Of a stretch of 64,000 nucleotides of DNA, positions 46,449 to 61,004 are shown one piece after another. Positions within the stretch are counted from its first letter, which is position 1. Every line of letters begins with the position of its first letter. The notes below the pieces were generated by a model that made no database searches, was not told the DNA's origin, and saw only the letters and a list, made by a program, of their open reading frames with translations. Made by a program: the position numbers and the translations under genes. Source of the stretch: Sporobolomyces roseus (Eukaryota; Basidiomycota; Microbotryomycetes; Sporidiobolales; Sporidiobolaceae); contig JADILM010000010.1 in the NCBI GenBank assembly GCA_016617785.1, positions 620,001 to 684,000 on the forward strand, given 5' to 3'.

Positions 46449-48152
46449 ATGGCTCCTTCAGCTCAGTGAGGTTTTCATTTACCCTCATACACAATATCTG
46501 ACCCCTACTGACTGTCTCTCGATTGCCGCCACCTCTCTTCGCCATTCTTCACTTTGATCAATCAAACAGAACGAAGAAGCTGATCTTGGATGCTGGAATC
46601 TTTGCATTATCCCAAGTAGCATTCTACTATGCTTTCAAGGTAAGCTTCCACTCTCCTCCTCGCTCTGTTGATCGAGACTTGTACTTGATCTTCTCGATTT
46701 TCAATAGGCGATTATGGGTCAAATGGATCCACAAAAGGGGAAACGGAAGGAGGCTAAATCCAAGAGTAAAGAAGCATTGGGCAAGCTGGGATTGGATCTG
46801 TCAAGTTTGGATTTGAGTGAACATGAGGAAATTATCGCTTCGGAAGTCGTTGCAGCAGACGATATCAGCGAGACTTTCAAAGGTGCGCCTCCCCCTGCGA
46901 CTCTGACAAACACAGCCACTGACGCTGGGGCAACAGATATCGGAGGATTGGACCCGATCATCTCGCAATTGCGTGAAGCCGTCATTTTTCCTCTCGTTTA
47001 CCCTCAACTCTTCGATTCTGCTGCTGGATTATTCGGCGCGCCAAAGGGAGTCTTGCTCTATGGTCCTCCGGGGTGCGGCAAAACTTTGTTAGCAAAGGTG
47101 TGTACTTCATTCTGCCATCGTTTAGGGTGTTCTCAGGCTTAAGTATGAAAGTTTTGACAGGCTTTGGCGAAAGAATCTGGCGCAACCTTCATCAACATGA
47201 AGGTTTCGACTCTGACGGATAAGTGGTGAGTCCTACTATCCTCACAAGCGTAAGCGAGTGCAAAAGATGGCGAGACTGAGCTTGTCATCGTTGTTGATAG
47301 GTTCGGAGAATCGAACAAACTCGTTGCAGCACTGTTCTCACTCGCTCGCAAACTCCAACCTTCGATCATCTTCATCGACGAGATTGACTCTTTCTTACGA
47401 GAGCGAAGTAGAAACGATCACGAAGTTACCGGAATGATGTAAGGCTCTCACTTTCTCCTTTTTCCTCCCTCTCTCGCTGACCCCAACTCGATCTCACAGG
47501 AAAGCCGAGTTCATGACGTTATGGGATGGATTGACGACTGGAAATGATACGCGGATCTTGGTACTCGGAGCGACGAATCGACCGAATGATATTGACTCTG
47601 CGATTTTGAGGAGGATGCCAAAACGTTTCTCTATCAAATTACCGGATGCCGGACAGAGGAGGAACATCTTGAGTCTCGTGCGTTTCGAGTTCTTCATCAG
47701 AGTTGTTCCTCGAACAACACTGACCGTGAAAGTGAGAAGTACAGATGCTCAAAGATCTCAACCTCGATCCTGGTTTCAACATGGAAGAACTTGTTAGGAG
47801 AACAGATGGGTTATCGGGGAGCGATTTGAAAGAATCTTGTCGAAATGCTGCGATGGTAAAGCTTCGTAAATTCTCTTCATTCGAATCCTCGACTGACAAG
47901 GTCGATCTCGCTCTACAGGTCCCGGTTCGAGAGTACATGCGAACAAAGGTAGCTCTAGATGGAGGTATCGACTTCTCGAAGGTCAAGGATAACGTGCGTT
48001 TTCTTGGAGGCTTTATCGATCGAGGGTTCAGCTGATCAACTCCATTTTCCGAACTCGCACAGAAATTCGATATCCGACCACTTCGAGTGACTGATTTCTT
48101 CATGTCAGATTATGCCACTCCTGGAACCGTTGAATCAGAAGGACTCGATTGA
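46449..48152 (+). CDS. MSP1: Msp1/ATAD1 AAA+ ATPase, membrane protein extractase
   Basis: Multi-exon gene starting at 46449 with a 17-nt first exon (MAPSAQ joined to [20 protein letters not shown]). The hydrophobic stretch is the N-terminal membrane anchor. The AAA core has Walker A GPPGCGKT, Walker B IIFIDEID, a pore-loop segment in [20 protein letters not shown], sensor-1 ATNRPNDID and the arginine finger region [12 protein letters not shown]. The C-terminal part ends [19 protein letters not shown]. Introns split the Walker A region (after LLAK), KW-FGES, GMM-KAEF and others, all GT-AG. Msp1 extracts mislocalised tail-anchored proteins and stalled import intermediates from the outer mitochondrial membrane and peroxisomes. 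Confidence 0.94.
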
Positions 48153-48345
48153 ACGAGTTGTACTTATTCAGATTGCTAATAGCAACTCCATCTCTCTCGC
48201 TCACGAAACGGTATCAATGTGAGTGCATGAGATCAGGGTATTGCAAGAAGTAAAAGGATATGAATATGTGACTAGTAAGACAAGTGACCAAAAGAAAGAC
48301 GAAAAGACGACAAAAAAAAAAGAATAACAACACTCGAAAACTCCT

Positions 48346-51300
48346 TCACGCCTCCTCATTTCGCGCTCTCAGTTTCTCAATGACTTTCCTCACCTTCTTC
48401 CGCTCTCTCGTGCAGTCGATCCCGTCGAGTTTGATAAGACTTGGAACGGCGTGCATCAAAGCTGCTCGATACGCACTTCGCTTGAAATACCATTCGTCCG
48501 GGAGAGACTTGCGGAACTTTGAATCGAGAGCGGTAAAGTCTGGAAGGGTTGATGTTGTGGCGACTGCTGACGAGGAAGGAAGAGAGTCGGGATGGAGGAT
48601 GCGATGTTCTCGATGAGACGGGAGGAGGGAATCGGTTACGGGTCCGAGAGGAGGGTAGAAGGCGAGAGTGATAGGATTCATTCTAATCGAGTTTGAATGG
48701 ACGAAGGCCGTCAGTGAAAGCTTTGATGCATGAAGCGAAAGAAAAGCTCACCTCATATCGAGAGATTCCAATTCGCTTAGACTCTCGAGCACGCCGACGA
48801 CAGGTCTAACCTTGCTCAATCTAGCTCCAACAACGCTCAACTTCCCCAGTCTCGTCATACCGCGTAACGGTTCGAGGCTTTCGAGGAAATTGAAATCGAG
48901 GTTGAGGGTTCTGACGTTCGGAACGAGGGAAGCGAGGTTTGACGGCAGAGACGTGAGTTGACACATAGCGAGTTCGAGATAGGTCAAGTTAAAGAACTTT
49001 TCGGAGGGGAACGAGGAGGGCAAGGGGTTGCCGGAAAGGTAGAGTCGTTTGACATCGCGGATATGAGGCATTGCGAGAGTTCTGTACGGATTTGTCGAAC
49101 TCAGTATCATGCAGTTCGAAATGAGCAGCGAATTAAACCCACAGAGCTGCTCCACTTTGGTCTCGAACACTCAGATTCTCGAGTTTGCGAAGATGTTCTG
49201 TACCTTCGACTATTCCGAGTCGAGCAGAATCGATGTAGAGTGTTCTCAGCTTGGGAGCGAAGGAAACGTCGATGTGAGAGATGGGGTTGTTGCAGAGTCG
49301 AAGAATGCGGAGTCGAGGTAAGGGTGAAGGAGGGTCGAGAGATGTTAGAGAGTTGTGATCTGCAGCAAAGCGTTTGAACGAGTCTAGCTAGATCGACTAA
49401 AGTGACGAGTGTAAGCTTACCTAGGTTCAGCGACGTGAGTGAATGAAGCTGTTCAAGTCCTTTCAAACTCTCTATCTTGTTGTGAGCGAGGTGAAGTGTC
49501 TCCAATCTCGACCTGTGCGCAAGCATATAGAAACTTAGCACGATATGGTCGAGTCGAGTCCCAGATGCCACTCACCATTTCGTCTTCCCCAGATCGACTT
49601 CACCCGCCAATTGATTTCCCTTCAAACTCAATCGAACCAAACCATCCAATTCTCCCAATCCCTCGATACTCGTAATCTGGTTCCCATCGACCTTGAGATC
49701 CCTCAAATGACGAAGTGTAGACAAGTGTTGTACAGAGTCTAGCGAATTATTGCTCAAGTCGAGTCGTTCGAGATTGTGTAGGTGATGGAAAGATGTCAAG
49801 CTCGTTAAGCGATTCGAGGCGATCAGGAGAGTTCGAAGAGTCGAAGGGATACCGGTGAGATAAGAAATCTCGTTGTGATTACTATACACGAAAGCAGTCA
49901 ATCAGCCGAAGGAACTGGAGGAGAGGAAAGGGAATAGCGCAAACATACAGGTTGACTTCGTCCAATCTCGGTAAGAACTCTTTCAACCTGACTACACTCT
50001 CCGCTTTTTTCCCACTCAAATCGATCGACGTTAACCCTTCCCAATCAGGTTCGAATGGCTCGACGTCCGTGATGTACTGAAGTAAACGATCATGCGAGAC
50101 TCCGAAGGAACACTCGGTAAGAAAAGTACCGTTTCGAGAGTTTGCAGTGCGAGAGAAGGTGCGAGATCGAGAAGCGTTGGCGGAAGATCGATGGTGGGCG
50201 GGAGAAGTCGAGTCGAAGGAGGAAAGGACGAGCGAAGTTTCTTCTGAAGGTTCAGATACTCGAGATTGTTGAGTACGACTTGCTCGAGGCGTGTCGTCGG
50301 TAGCTATTACCCTCGGAAGACCCAATCAGTATGCTTGAGAACTAATAGTCGAGCGAAACGACATACCTGATTCCAGTTCATCTCTTCGTTCCTCCTCTTC
50401 CTCATTCCCTTCCCAGTCCTCCTCCGCATCAGCGACACTTTCATCCATCTCCAACTCTCCAAACGCGCCTCCTTGGCCATCCAGACCAACAGCGCCCGTC
50501 AAACTAGCTTTCCCGACTTCATACCTCAACCTACTCCCTTTCTCCCACGATTCCAACCCTCTAATCTTCCCCTGTCTCTTCCCATCCGAGAAACTCACAC
50601 TCCTCGGCAACTTCGGTTCAAACCCAGTTCGAATCGGTGTACTAGTCGAAGCGAGAGTCGAAGTGAAACCTGTCGGATCGGTTTGAGCTCGTGATGGTTT
50701 CAATGCTGAACGAGGGAAAGGGGTCGAGGTGGAAGGAGGAGCAGATTTAGTATGTTGAATGTGTGAAGGGGTGGCAGGTTCAGATTGGGTTCGAAGAAGA
50801 GGTGAAGGTCGAGATTTCTCGCGAGATTCGTTTCCTTCTCGTTCTTCCCCCCAAGTAGCCGAATCCTCTTCTTCCTCCTCCAGCCTCGATAGTGGCGTCT
50901 CTCCAACTTCAGGAATCTCTTCTCGAGGTTGCGAATCGAAGTAGCAAGCACCTTCAGGACTCTTTTCGAGTTCTTTCGGTTCTTTCCGAGGTGGTGCGAG
51001 TAAAGGAGGAGTACCTTTCGAGATCCCCAATCCGGACAGATCGAAGTGGTGTAGCTTGAGAGATCCAGAGCCGTCCCCTGGAAGAGGGAGGTTGTCGAGG
51101 TCCGCACGAGAGAGGGTCGAAACTGGTGAAGGGATAGAAGGAGAAAGGAGAGGTGGAACTACTAAACTATTTCGTGATTGAGGTTCGTTGATTGTCGGAG
51201 GTCGTGAAGAGTGTTGAGATTGAGATTGAGATTGAGGTGGTGATTGTAATTCACTGAAATCTTTGAACGGATCTTCTTCTTCCTCTTCGTCCTCTTCCCT

Positions 51301-54300
51301 TTCCTCGACGACGACACCTTGCGTAGTTGACTGACTAACGATCCGTTTCCTATTGGGAGTTCGAATCCACCTCCCCATTTCCGAATCAAATTGCATTCCC
51401 TTTCCATCTCTCGAACCGACGACGGACGCCAACAATCTCTGAGCGTCGACGGAGGAGGGATGAATCGTAGTGAGTGATGTACGTCTTTTGTGTCCCGGGG
51501 TAGCTTGAGGTACTGAATCGAGGAAAGGTGAGGGTCTAGTAGGTTCTCCTTCTTGGGGTTTGAGCGAAGGCGAGGCGATAGAGAATACTCGTTTTCCTCC
51601 AGTGATGGTTCCACCCTTCTCGAGGCCTTTGACGATACTACTCGGGAACTCTCGGGAGAACCCTAAGCCGACGGTCTGCTGAGTATGAGTCGAGGAAGGA
51701 ATACGAGGTGAGGGAGCTGGAGATCCGAGAACTGAACGGAGGGAAGCGGTGGCTGCTGCTGCGAGGTGAGGGAGAGGTGGAGGAGATGCGTTTGAGTTGA
51801 GAGAAGGAGTTAAAGGGAGAGGTGAACGAGCGGAGGAGATTGAAATCTTGCGAGGGGAGGCAGGGAGAGTCGAATCGAGAGAAGTAGCCTGTGCATTCTT
51901 CAGCTCGCGATCAGTTACACCTCGAGGCAAGCTGAGAGTGAGAGAGAAAAACGCACCTGTCCTTCCTCGCTACTTTTCAACCCCTTCCTCCTGTTCTCCC
52001 TCTCCTCACTCCTCTTCCTAATCTTCTCCATCAATTCCACCGCTTCTGTTTTCCTATCCCTCACTCTCTCCTTCCTATCCTCCTGATCCTCGACTTGAGC
52101 TGGAGATTGCAATTCAACAACGACCCTCCTATCCGTCAAAGGGCTAGCAGCAGTCTTCGTCGTCGTCAAACTCCTCCTCGCAGATCTTCTCCGAGATCTA
52201 GTATTCGTGACAGAACTCGACCTTCTCCTCCTCCTTCGAGCCTCACTGTTCGTGTTCCATCCCGATTGATTCGCTTTGATCGGTGTCTCCTCCTCCTCCT
52301 CCTCCTCCTCCTGCTCTTGACTTCTCCGACTCTCCCCGTCTTCCCAACTCGCTTCCCCCTGAGCTTCTCCTTCTACATACCTCGCCGTATTCTCCCTCGA
52401 TCCAACCACACTAGGTGGACTCAATCTGATCCTTTTAGAACTCCTAACCCTTCCCTCATCCCCCAAGAACCCTTCTTCACTCGCATCTTCCTCCCTGCTG
52501 CTGCTCTCCTCGGGTGTCGTCCCAGAATCAACTAGATCAACAATCTCGTCCAATTGGTTTCGGGTATAGGTATCGTATGTCGACTGAAACAATCTCAGTG
52601 GTGACGCAGGGAGTTGCTGCTGCTGCTGAATCGGAGGCGCGAGTCGGGAGTGAGGATGCGAGGATTCAAGTGGACCTCGACGTTGAACGCTTTGACCTTG
52701 TTCCTCTTCTTCCTGCGAGCTGAACCCACCTTCTTCTCCCTCTTCTTCCTCTCGAATCGATCCCCCCTCCGCCTGATCCTCCTCCTCCGAAGAAGTATGG
52801 TCTTCTTCACTAGCCTCACTAGAAACCCACCCATTCTCCCTCAATTCATCTTCCGTCATTCCCCCAATCCCAATCCCCCCAAACACTCCCTCAATTCCAC
52901 CTTCTGCTCCAGCTGACGTCTCATCCTCTTCACTTTCTCCATTCGAAGAATCGTCCTCATCCTCCTGATTCGCATAACTCAAAGAAGAAGATCTCCTACT
53001 ATATTCCCTCTCAAAATTCTCCTCCTCCTCCTCCGTAATAGATCCTTCCCCCTCGACTTTTACTTGCCAACCTCTTGCCTCCTGTTCTTCTCCTCGTACT
53101 TCTTCTTCAACAGGTTCCTTGACGCTCCTCTTCAAGAATCTTTCTTTCTTTCCCGGTGGTGGTCCCGTTGGTTCGACTCCTCCTCCCCTGTTGATAGCTC
53201 CAGGCGTCCTCTCCCCTCCTTCATACAAAGCTTTTCCCTTCCTAACTTGACTGACTTGACCGACCGCGAGTGTGAGTGGTTGAGGAGTAGCGATCAAACT
53301 AGGGATATTAGCGAGTGGAGTAGATTGTGAATCGTCGCTCTGATTGCCTCCTAATAAGAACGAAGGGGTTTGAATCGTCTTTGTCGAGGAGGAGGGTGGG
53401 TGGGTTGGTAAGTAGGTGAGCGGGGTTTGATGTGCGAATGTCAGTGAGGAAGTGGAAGTTTGGGAGGTTGGGGGAGAGAAAGAGGTGAAAGAGAATTGGG
53501 AGAGTGATGGAGCTGGCACGATTGAACGAGGTAAAGGAACTACAACATCATTTCTCTCTGGCTACTATCAGTTTTTTATCCTCGGATACCCAAAGAATTG
53601 TGATTCGATAGAAAGGACAGGAAACAAGAGATCAAAACGTACCAAGATCTTTTGGTTTCTCTTCGAGAGGTTCGAATAAACTCATTAAACCTTTTCCTTT
53701 CCCTTTCACACCCAACCCCATCTTACTTCTCCACTTATCTTCCTCCTCGTCCTCGTCCTCTTCTCCCTCTCCCTCTTCTTCGTCGCCTTGAGGAGGGCCC
53801 TCGAATAATCCAGCAGTTTTAGGAGTTTTGAACGCTCGTACTGCTGCTGCTAATTGATCATTCTCTTCCCCTTCTGCTCCTCTTCCTCCGTGTATCGAAT
53901 TGACGACGACCGAGTTGCAGATAAAAGTACCTTGTGCTTGAGAGGAAGAGTTCGAGTCGGAGGAAGTGTTTGGGGAGAGAAGAGGAGGGGGAGGAATTGT
54001 GAAATCGATCAATTGGAGGGAAGCATTGGGAGGAGGAGAGGAGTCGTGAGTGATTATGATGGAGGATTCGAGGGGGCTAAAAGTTGAATGATTCAATTCA
54101 CTCGTTTCTGGTTCGGGGTTGGATTGAGAATGGGAGAAGGATTGAGAGTGATTGTATTGATACCTCAAGTTACTTGGTACGCGTGGTAGAGTAGAAGGGA
54201 GGATCGGTGTTTTGTTGATCAATTGAACAGCACAAGTTGGAGTTGGGGATTGATTCAGTTGAGGAGATTGAGAACGCGTTGTAGAAGAGTGACTAGGTGT

Positions 54301-54444
54301 ATCTGAGGCTCCTTGTTGGTTATTATCTGGATCGAGCGAGAGGAAATCGAGAGAAGGGAGAGGAGGAGTTGAAGGACTCAAAGAGGAAGAGGAATCGGGA
54401 GATAGGAATCGAGTAGCAGGTGATAACAGTAGTGCTTGCATCAC
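48346..54444 (-). CDS. NUD1/CDC11-like leucine-rich SIN/MEN scaffold
   Basis: Exons 54444-53643, 53539-51957, 51903-50367, 50303 to about 49950, then several short LRR exons down to 48346. The N-terminal 1,300 residues are disordered, Ser/Pro/Glu-rich and carry a poly-Glu tract. They include RLFQSTYDTYTRNQLDEIVD, which resembles the LFG-YDTFTN motif of fungal Nud1/Cdc11. The C-terminal part is a classic leucine-rich repeat array (LRTLLIASNRLTSLTSFHHL, LERLDLSNNSLDSVQHL, LETLHLAHNKIESLKGLEQL, YLELAMCQLTSLPSNL) capped by AALMHAVPSLIKLDGIDCTR. Nud1/Cdc11 anchors the mitotic exit / septation initiation network at spindle pole bodies. Family assignment rests on the LRR plus the short motif; another LRR scaffold is possible. 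Confidence 0.78.
52286..52313 (+). repeat. (TCC)n / (GAG)n trinucleotide tract
   Basis: About nine TCC units. On the coding (minus) strand this gives a poly-Glu run within the NUD1-like protein, so length changes would stay in frame. Confidence 0.7.
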
Positions 54445-54570
54445 TGTAGTAGCATGGAGTGAGTTGGAGTGGTGTCAATGAGTGGGAGAATCAATAAACA
54501 ACCGTTAACTCTTAACTCTCTCTCTCTTTCTCGATTCACGCGACACAACTTACATGTACAACTCATAAGA
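54445..54570. promoter_or_regulatory. Compact divergent promoter NUD1-like / ALG11
   Basis: Only about 126 bp separate the two opposed start codons, the shortest divergent spacing in the window. A (CT)n run is present around 54517-54531. Confidence 0.5.
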
Positions 54571-56354
54571 ATGTCTATCATCACTCTAATCCTATTCCTA
54601 TCCTGTATCTCTTCAGTCCTTTATTCGCGACTCAAACGACGTAACCTCTCAAATCGCAAGTCCTACTTCTCCTCTCACCCCTCCCTTACATCCTCGAGTA
54701 GACTAATAGGCTTCTTTCATCCTTACTGGTCAGTCCCCCTCCCTCTCTCTCTCTTTCGGGAATCTTCTTGGCTGAAAAAGTGTGGAACGTTCCTTTGAAA
54801 TCTTAGTAATGCTGGAGGAGGAGGCGAGAGGGTGTTGTGGACTGCTTTGAATTTTATGCAGAAGGAACAGGAGAATGATCACTTCTTGGTGTATACGGGG
54901 GACGAGATCTCGAAAGAAGAAATGTTGAATAAAGTAAAAGTACGTCTCTACTCTCTGTTTAGCACCTGTTTGTAAAGTGCGTTGACAGTAGGGAGTGTAC
55001 AGAGTCGATTCGGAATTGAATTGGATGAGAGAAGGATCGATTTCGTTCAATTGAAAAAGAGGTGGTTGGTCGAAGATAAGATGTATCCTCGTTTAACTCT
55101 TTTGGGTCAGAGTCTAGGGAGTGTAGTGTTGGCGTTAGAAGCGGTATGGCAAGTAGTACCTGATGTATGGATAGGTGAGCCGACAACTCTCCTCTGTCTG
55201 CCTCGGAGGCAAGAACTGATAATATTGGTCCTCGCAAGATACGATGGGATACGCCTTCACCTACCCCTTGATTCGTTACACCTGTCGAATCCCAATCCTC
55301 TCTTACACCCACTACCCAACCATCTCGTACGTTACTCCCTTTGCTTCTCTCTCTCCCTTTCTCAACTAACCCCTCAATTTCCCAGGACCGACATGTTTAC
55401 GCGAGTCTCATCCCGTTCTTCCCACCTAACCAATTCGACCTTGATTTCTCGATCCCTCTTCCTCACCCACCTCAAACTCCTCTACTACCGCGTCTTTTCC
55501 CTCTCTTACCGATTCTCTCTCTCTCGAGCCTCCCTAATTTGGGTCAATTCAACTTGGACCAAGAATCACCTTACCTCCCTCCTCGGCGATGTCAAAAAGA
55601 TTCATTTGTTGTACCCACCATGCGATACGACTTCACTCACCTCCCTCCCCCTCACTGGCGCTCAAAGGGACTCTCACAAAATCCTCTCGTTAGCTCAATT
55701 CAGACCTGAGAAACAACATTCCCTTCAACTCTGTACCCTCTCTCACCTCTTTAATCTCGACCCTTCTTACCGTTCCTCAGTGACCCTAACACTCGCAGGA
55801 TCCGTTCGAAACAAACAAGATTCTCTCCGAGTAGAAGAATTGAAAGAATTGTCTCGTCAATTAGGGATCGAGGATTCAGTCTCTTTTAGAATCAATGAGA
55901 GTTGGAGTGAGATTAGAGAGTTGTTGGGTTCGAGTGGAATTGGTTTGCATACGATGCAAGATGAACATTTTGGTATAACTCTAGTAGAATTTCAAGTACT
56001 TTTCCTTCCTTTCCCCTCTCCCTCCCTTCCTTCCTCCACTGACAACTTTTCTCTGTCTGTTAGGCAGCAGGATTAATTCCAATCTCTCATAAATCAGCAG
56101 GTCCATTATTGGATATCCTTGTTCCGACTCCCGAAGGAGGTCCAACTGGGTTCTTAGCAGAGGGAACAAAAGAAAGTTTTGTTGAGCAATTGGAGAAGGT
56201 TTTGGGAATGGGAGAGGAGGAACAAAGGGGTGTTAGGAGGAGGGCTAGGGAGAACGCGAGGGGGAGGTTTGGGGGGGAGGTGTTTGAGAGGGGTTGGGGA
56301 GAGGGTTGGGCGGAGGTGATGGGTGCGAAGGGGAAGGGGAAAAAGAGCGAGTAG
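54571..56354 (+). CDS. ALG11: GDP-Man:Man3GlcNAc2-PP-dolichol alpha-1,2-mannosyltransferase
   Basis: Multi-exon gene from 54571. The N-terminal membrane segment ([15 protein letters not shown]) is followed by conserved ALG11 features: [18 protein letters not shown] across the first intron, [84 protein letters not shown] (the glycine-rich acceptor and nucleotide-sugar region with its conserved Glu) and [17 protein letters not shown]. It adds the fourth and fifth mannoses to the lipid-linked oligosaccharide on the cytosolic face of the ER. The last 30 residues are basic and Gly/Lys-rich. Confidence 0.95.
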
Positions 56355-56440
56355 ATCATGGAGAACGTAGCTCTGTAGGTGGGACGAATCATGTGTAGCT
56401 TTATTCTTCAGGTAAAATAGAGTTATTTTCGGGTTTCTCA

Positions 56441-56854
56441 TCAAAGTTCTCTCAGCGTTTGAGGTCCGATCATCGTAGCCTTGCCTACACGCATACAAGG
56501 AGACATCTTGACGTTCAATCGCATGACGGCGCTCGAATGTCTCTCGTCATCGTCGTCAAGAACTGGATTTGCTTCGTTCGAGTCTTCGACCCGCGAGTGT
56601 TTACTCAAATTCAAAGAGGCCGCAGCCCAGTTGCTCATCTCTAACCAGTCGGAAGTCGTCGCTCCATGACTCAGTCTCGGCGCGAATAAGGAGACAATGT
56701 CGTCGTCTTGTCTGTAGCCGATTTCGATGGATCGTTGTTGACGCTCTCCACATTTCGCAGAACTCCGCGCCTCTCCCTGCTCTCGTGCTTCGTATCCTGA
56801 TCGTCCGTCGTCGGAGACGAGTTGGAGCATAAAGGCGTTGAAGAGAGCGACCAT
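56441..56854 (-). CDS. Possible small hypothetical gene
   Basis: A 137-codon open frame with fairly protein-like composition (DDDIVSLFAPRLSHGATTSD, LEMSNWAAASLNLS, SSAVMRLNVKMSPCMRVGK). It occupies the gap between the convergent ALG11 and PEP4 genes. No domain, signal peptide or splice evidence is visible, and it lies 86 bp from the ALG11 stop on the opposite strand. It could be a real small gene or a chance frame. Confidence 0.3.
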   Translation of the reverse strand: MVALFNAFMLQLVSDDGRSGYEAREQGEARSSAKCGERQQRSIEIGYRQDDDIVSLFAPRLSHGATTSDWLEMSNWAAASLNLSKHSRVEDSNEANPVLDDDDERHSSAVMRLNVKMSPCMRVGKATMIGPQTLREL

Positions 56855-57477
56855 GTCAGAGTTCGAGCTCTTCGTGATACCTTTTGCGTTCTCCTGGGAC
56901 TTTCAGGCTGGAAAAAACCATACGCACCTCGCTTTTACTGCACGGTCTGATGGTTTGTATCAGAGCGATACAGTGGCATTTCGTGCAAGGACTAGCGCTA
57001 GCATCGATTGTTCGAAACTCGAAAAAGTTTCGCCTTCCTTCTCCATCGGCTCTTGCGAGACGGAAACGTGGTTGAGCTGGCCAACAGAGCCCTTAGCTCT
57101 CAAGAAGCTTCCCGAACCCTTGCTTCTGTCGACTTCGCAGGCTCGGGAAAGAAGTCATCACGAGACGTTCTTCGAAACAAGTAGTGCTTTCGGAAACACT
57201 CGCTCGATTCAAACGGCTCCCAATGTTATGTACTATAAAGAAGAGATTCATTGCGAGCATTCAAAAATTCATTCAGTCAGTCGGTAACAATTCAGGGCAA
57301 AAAACAAAGTGAGCGAGTGAGGGTAGGAACAATGAGAGGAGGGAGTTTGGCGTTGTATATGTTTGTGATTGATGAGATACAAGAGAAGAAGGAGTAGAAG
57401 AAAGAGATTGCGATATGTATTGAACGTGAGAGAGGGGGAGGGGAAAAAGGGAAGGAAAGGGAGAAAGTGTCGGTGGT
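56855..57477. other. Intergenic region downstream of PEP4
   Basis: About 620 bp. A plus-strand frame at 56838-57287 shows no domain. The part near 57300-57470 is purine-rich and lies next to the 3' end of PEP4. Nothing else recognised. Confidence 0.4.
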
Positions 57478-59530
<2,053 letters not shown>

Positions 59531-59665
59531 GATTCTTCGAGTTGTTGGTGGGAGAGAGGAAAGAGAGAGGAAGCGATTTTGTACCGCCCCTCGGTTCGAA
59601 TTGGGCAAGAGACCAAAAAAAACATCATCTGATACTGTAGAGGCTTTGCATAAATCATTACAAAG

Positions 59666-60502
59666 TTATGTAGTATTCCCTTCGAGGGCGTCGGCTAAAT
59701 CTTTCCATGCTTCCCTCTCCAACTCCCTCGCCGCTATACTCAATTTATTCGTTTCCTCTCCCTTCCCTCTCTCATTCGTCGTACTACCCCTCGCATTCCG
59801 TCCATTCCATTGTGAAGACGTCGACTCGAGCGGCGCGAGGAGGTCAGCGAGTGCTAAGCCTCCAACTCCGACCTGCGAAGGTTGTGGACCCGTTGAACCG
59901 CCTAAAGAACCGAAGGAAGGGTCTAGTAAAGGTGCTGGCGACGTTCTAGTGACTCGTAAGTGTCGTATTGACGTCCGTAAACCGACTTGGACGTCCTACA
60001 GTAATACCAAAGAGTCAGTTTCGCAAGACAGAGTTTCGTCGAAAGGTCGAGCGAAGGGGTTGACGCACATTCAGGGTAGTGTAGTATGCCTCTGCATACT
60101 TCCCAAAATCTGCTGCTTTGTCCTCACCTTCAGGAACAGCAGGTTTAGCGTTCCCTTCCTCGTCTTCGTCTCCTCCCGTTTCGATTTCTCTCGAAGTGAA
60201 CGACGATAATGGATCCGGATGCAACGAAGCGAGTGCGCAACCGGCAAAGTGAAGCAATACAGCAATATTCTGTGTCTCGTGAGGACAAAGTCAGCTTTAC
60301 GTCTGCAGCTTAGAAAGGTTGCGAAGAGGGAACGAACGTCTTCGATTTCTTTCAATTCTGCTATCCGTTTCCCAGCTCGTGTTAGCTCCCACGGTTGCCG
60401 CTCCTCTACCTCCTCCTCCTCCTGGTCTTCCTGCTGCGATCCTCTGTGTTCTTGAGGAGAGTCGAGTTGCATTCGGGAGAGGGATAAGAAAGTCGGGACC
60501 AA
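59666..60502 (-). CDS. MED11: Mediator subunit 11
   Basis: Exons read as: from 60502 (or the inner Met at 60472, MQLDSPQEH) to the donor after ELKEIED; NIAVLLHFAGCALASLHPDP to FGKYAEAYYTTLN; and DVQVGLRTSIRHLRVTRTSP to the stop at 59666. The pattern of an N-terminal helix with ELKEIE, a hydrophobic NIAVLL-AG-ALASL helix and a YY-TL-DVQVGLR-SIRHLR helix fits Med11 of the Mediator head, which pairs with Med22. An acidic insert and a Gly/Ser-rich loop lengthen it compared with the yeast protein. All junctions are phase 0. The gene ends 136 bp upstream of the PEP4 start on the same strand. Confidence 0.75.
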
Positions 60503-61004
60503 GTGGGAGAGAAGAGGATTCGATCGAGCTTGAGAGTCTGCGAGATGGATGATTTATAGAGGTGTATTGAGAGCTTCTGAGATAATAAAGGGTATGGTAG
60601 AGACACAAAGAATTGGATTCACACCTCTCGCATTCACCAAACTTCAATACTCCCGACAACGGCTCGGAACGAGTCAAGGAAGACTTTGATCGTTCTCTCA
60701 GCTCTACTGGAACACTAGTCGAAGTCAACGAGTGGATCCTGAGCAATAGTCGCGGAGGAACCTTTCATCTTTCTCACCAAGTTCAACAAACAGCTCTCAA
60801 GAGGGGTCAACGCTGTTCGGCTGCATCAAGGTTACCCTTAATCTACTCGTACAAGTTTAGAGAAGGGTATGGTATAATTCATACTCTCTCCCATCGAGTA
60901 GAAGCAAGACTGACAATTCTCATTTCTCCGTCCTTTCCCCATATCCAGTGCCACCGTCGTCAAGCCGTTCAGTAGATCTCTGCGGCAGGAGCACACTACT
61001 CTCT
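60503..61004. promoter_or_regulatory. Divergent intergenic region MED11 / RS-rich gene
   Basis: About 500 bp between opposed starts. The plus-strand frame 60613-60975 has no domain and ends before the RS gene start, so I treat it as non-coding or 5' UTR. An in-frame Met at 60948 would extend the RS-rich protein by 19 residues. Confidence 0.4.

Noticed and set aside
56838..57287. 149-codon plus-strand frame downstream of ALG11
   Set aside because: No recognisable domain; it overlaps the start of the weak minus-strand candidate and lacks neighbours in frame.
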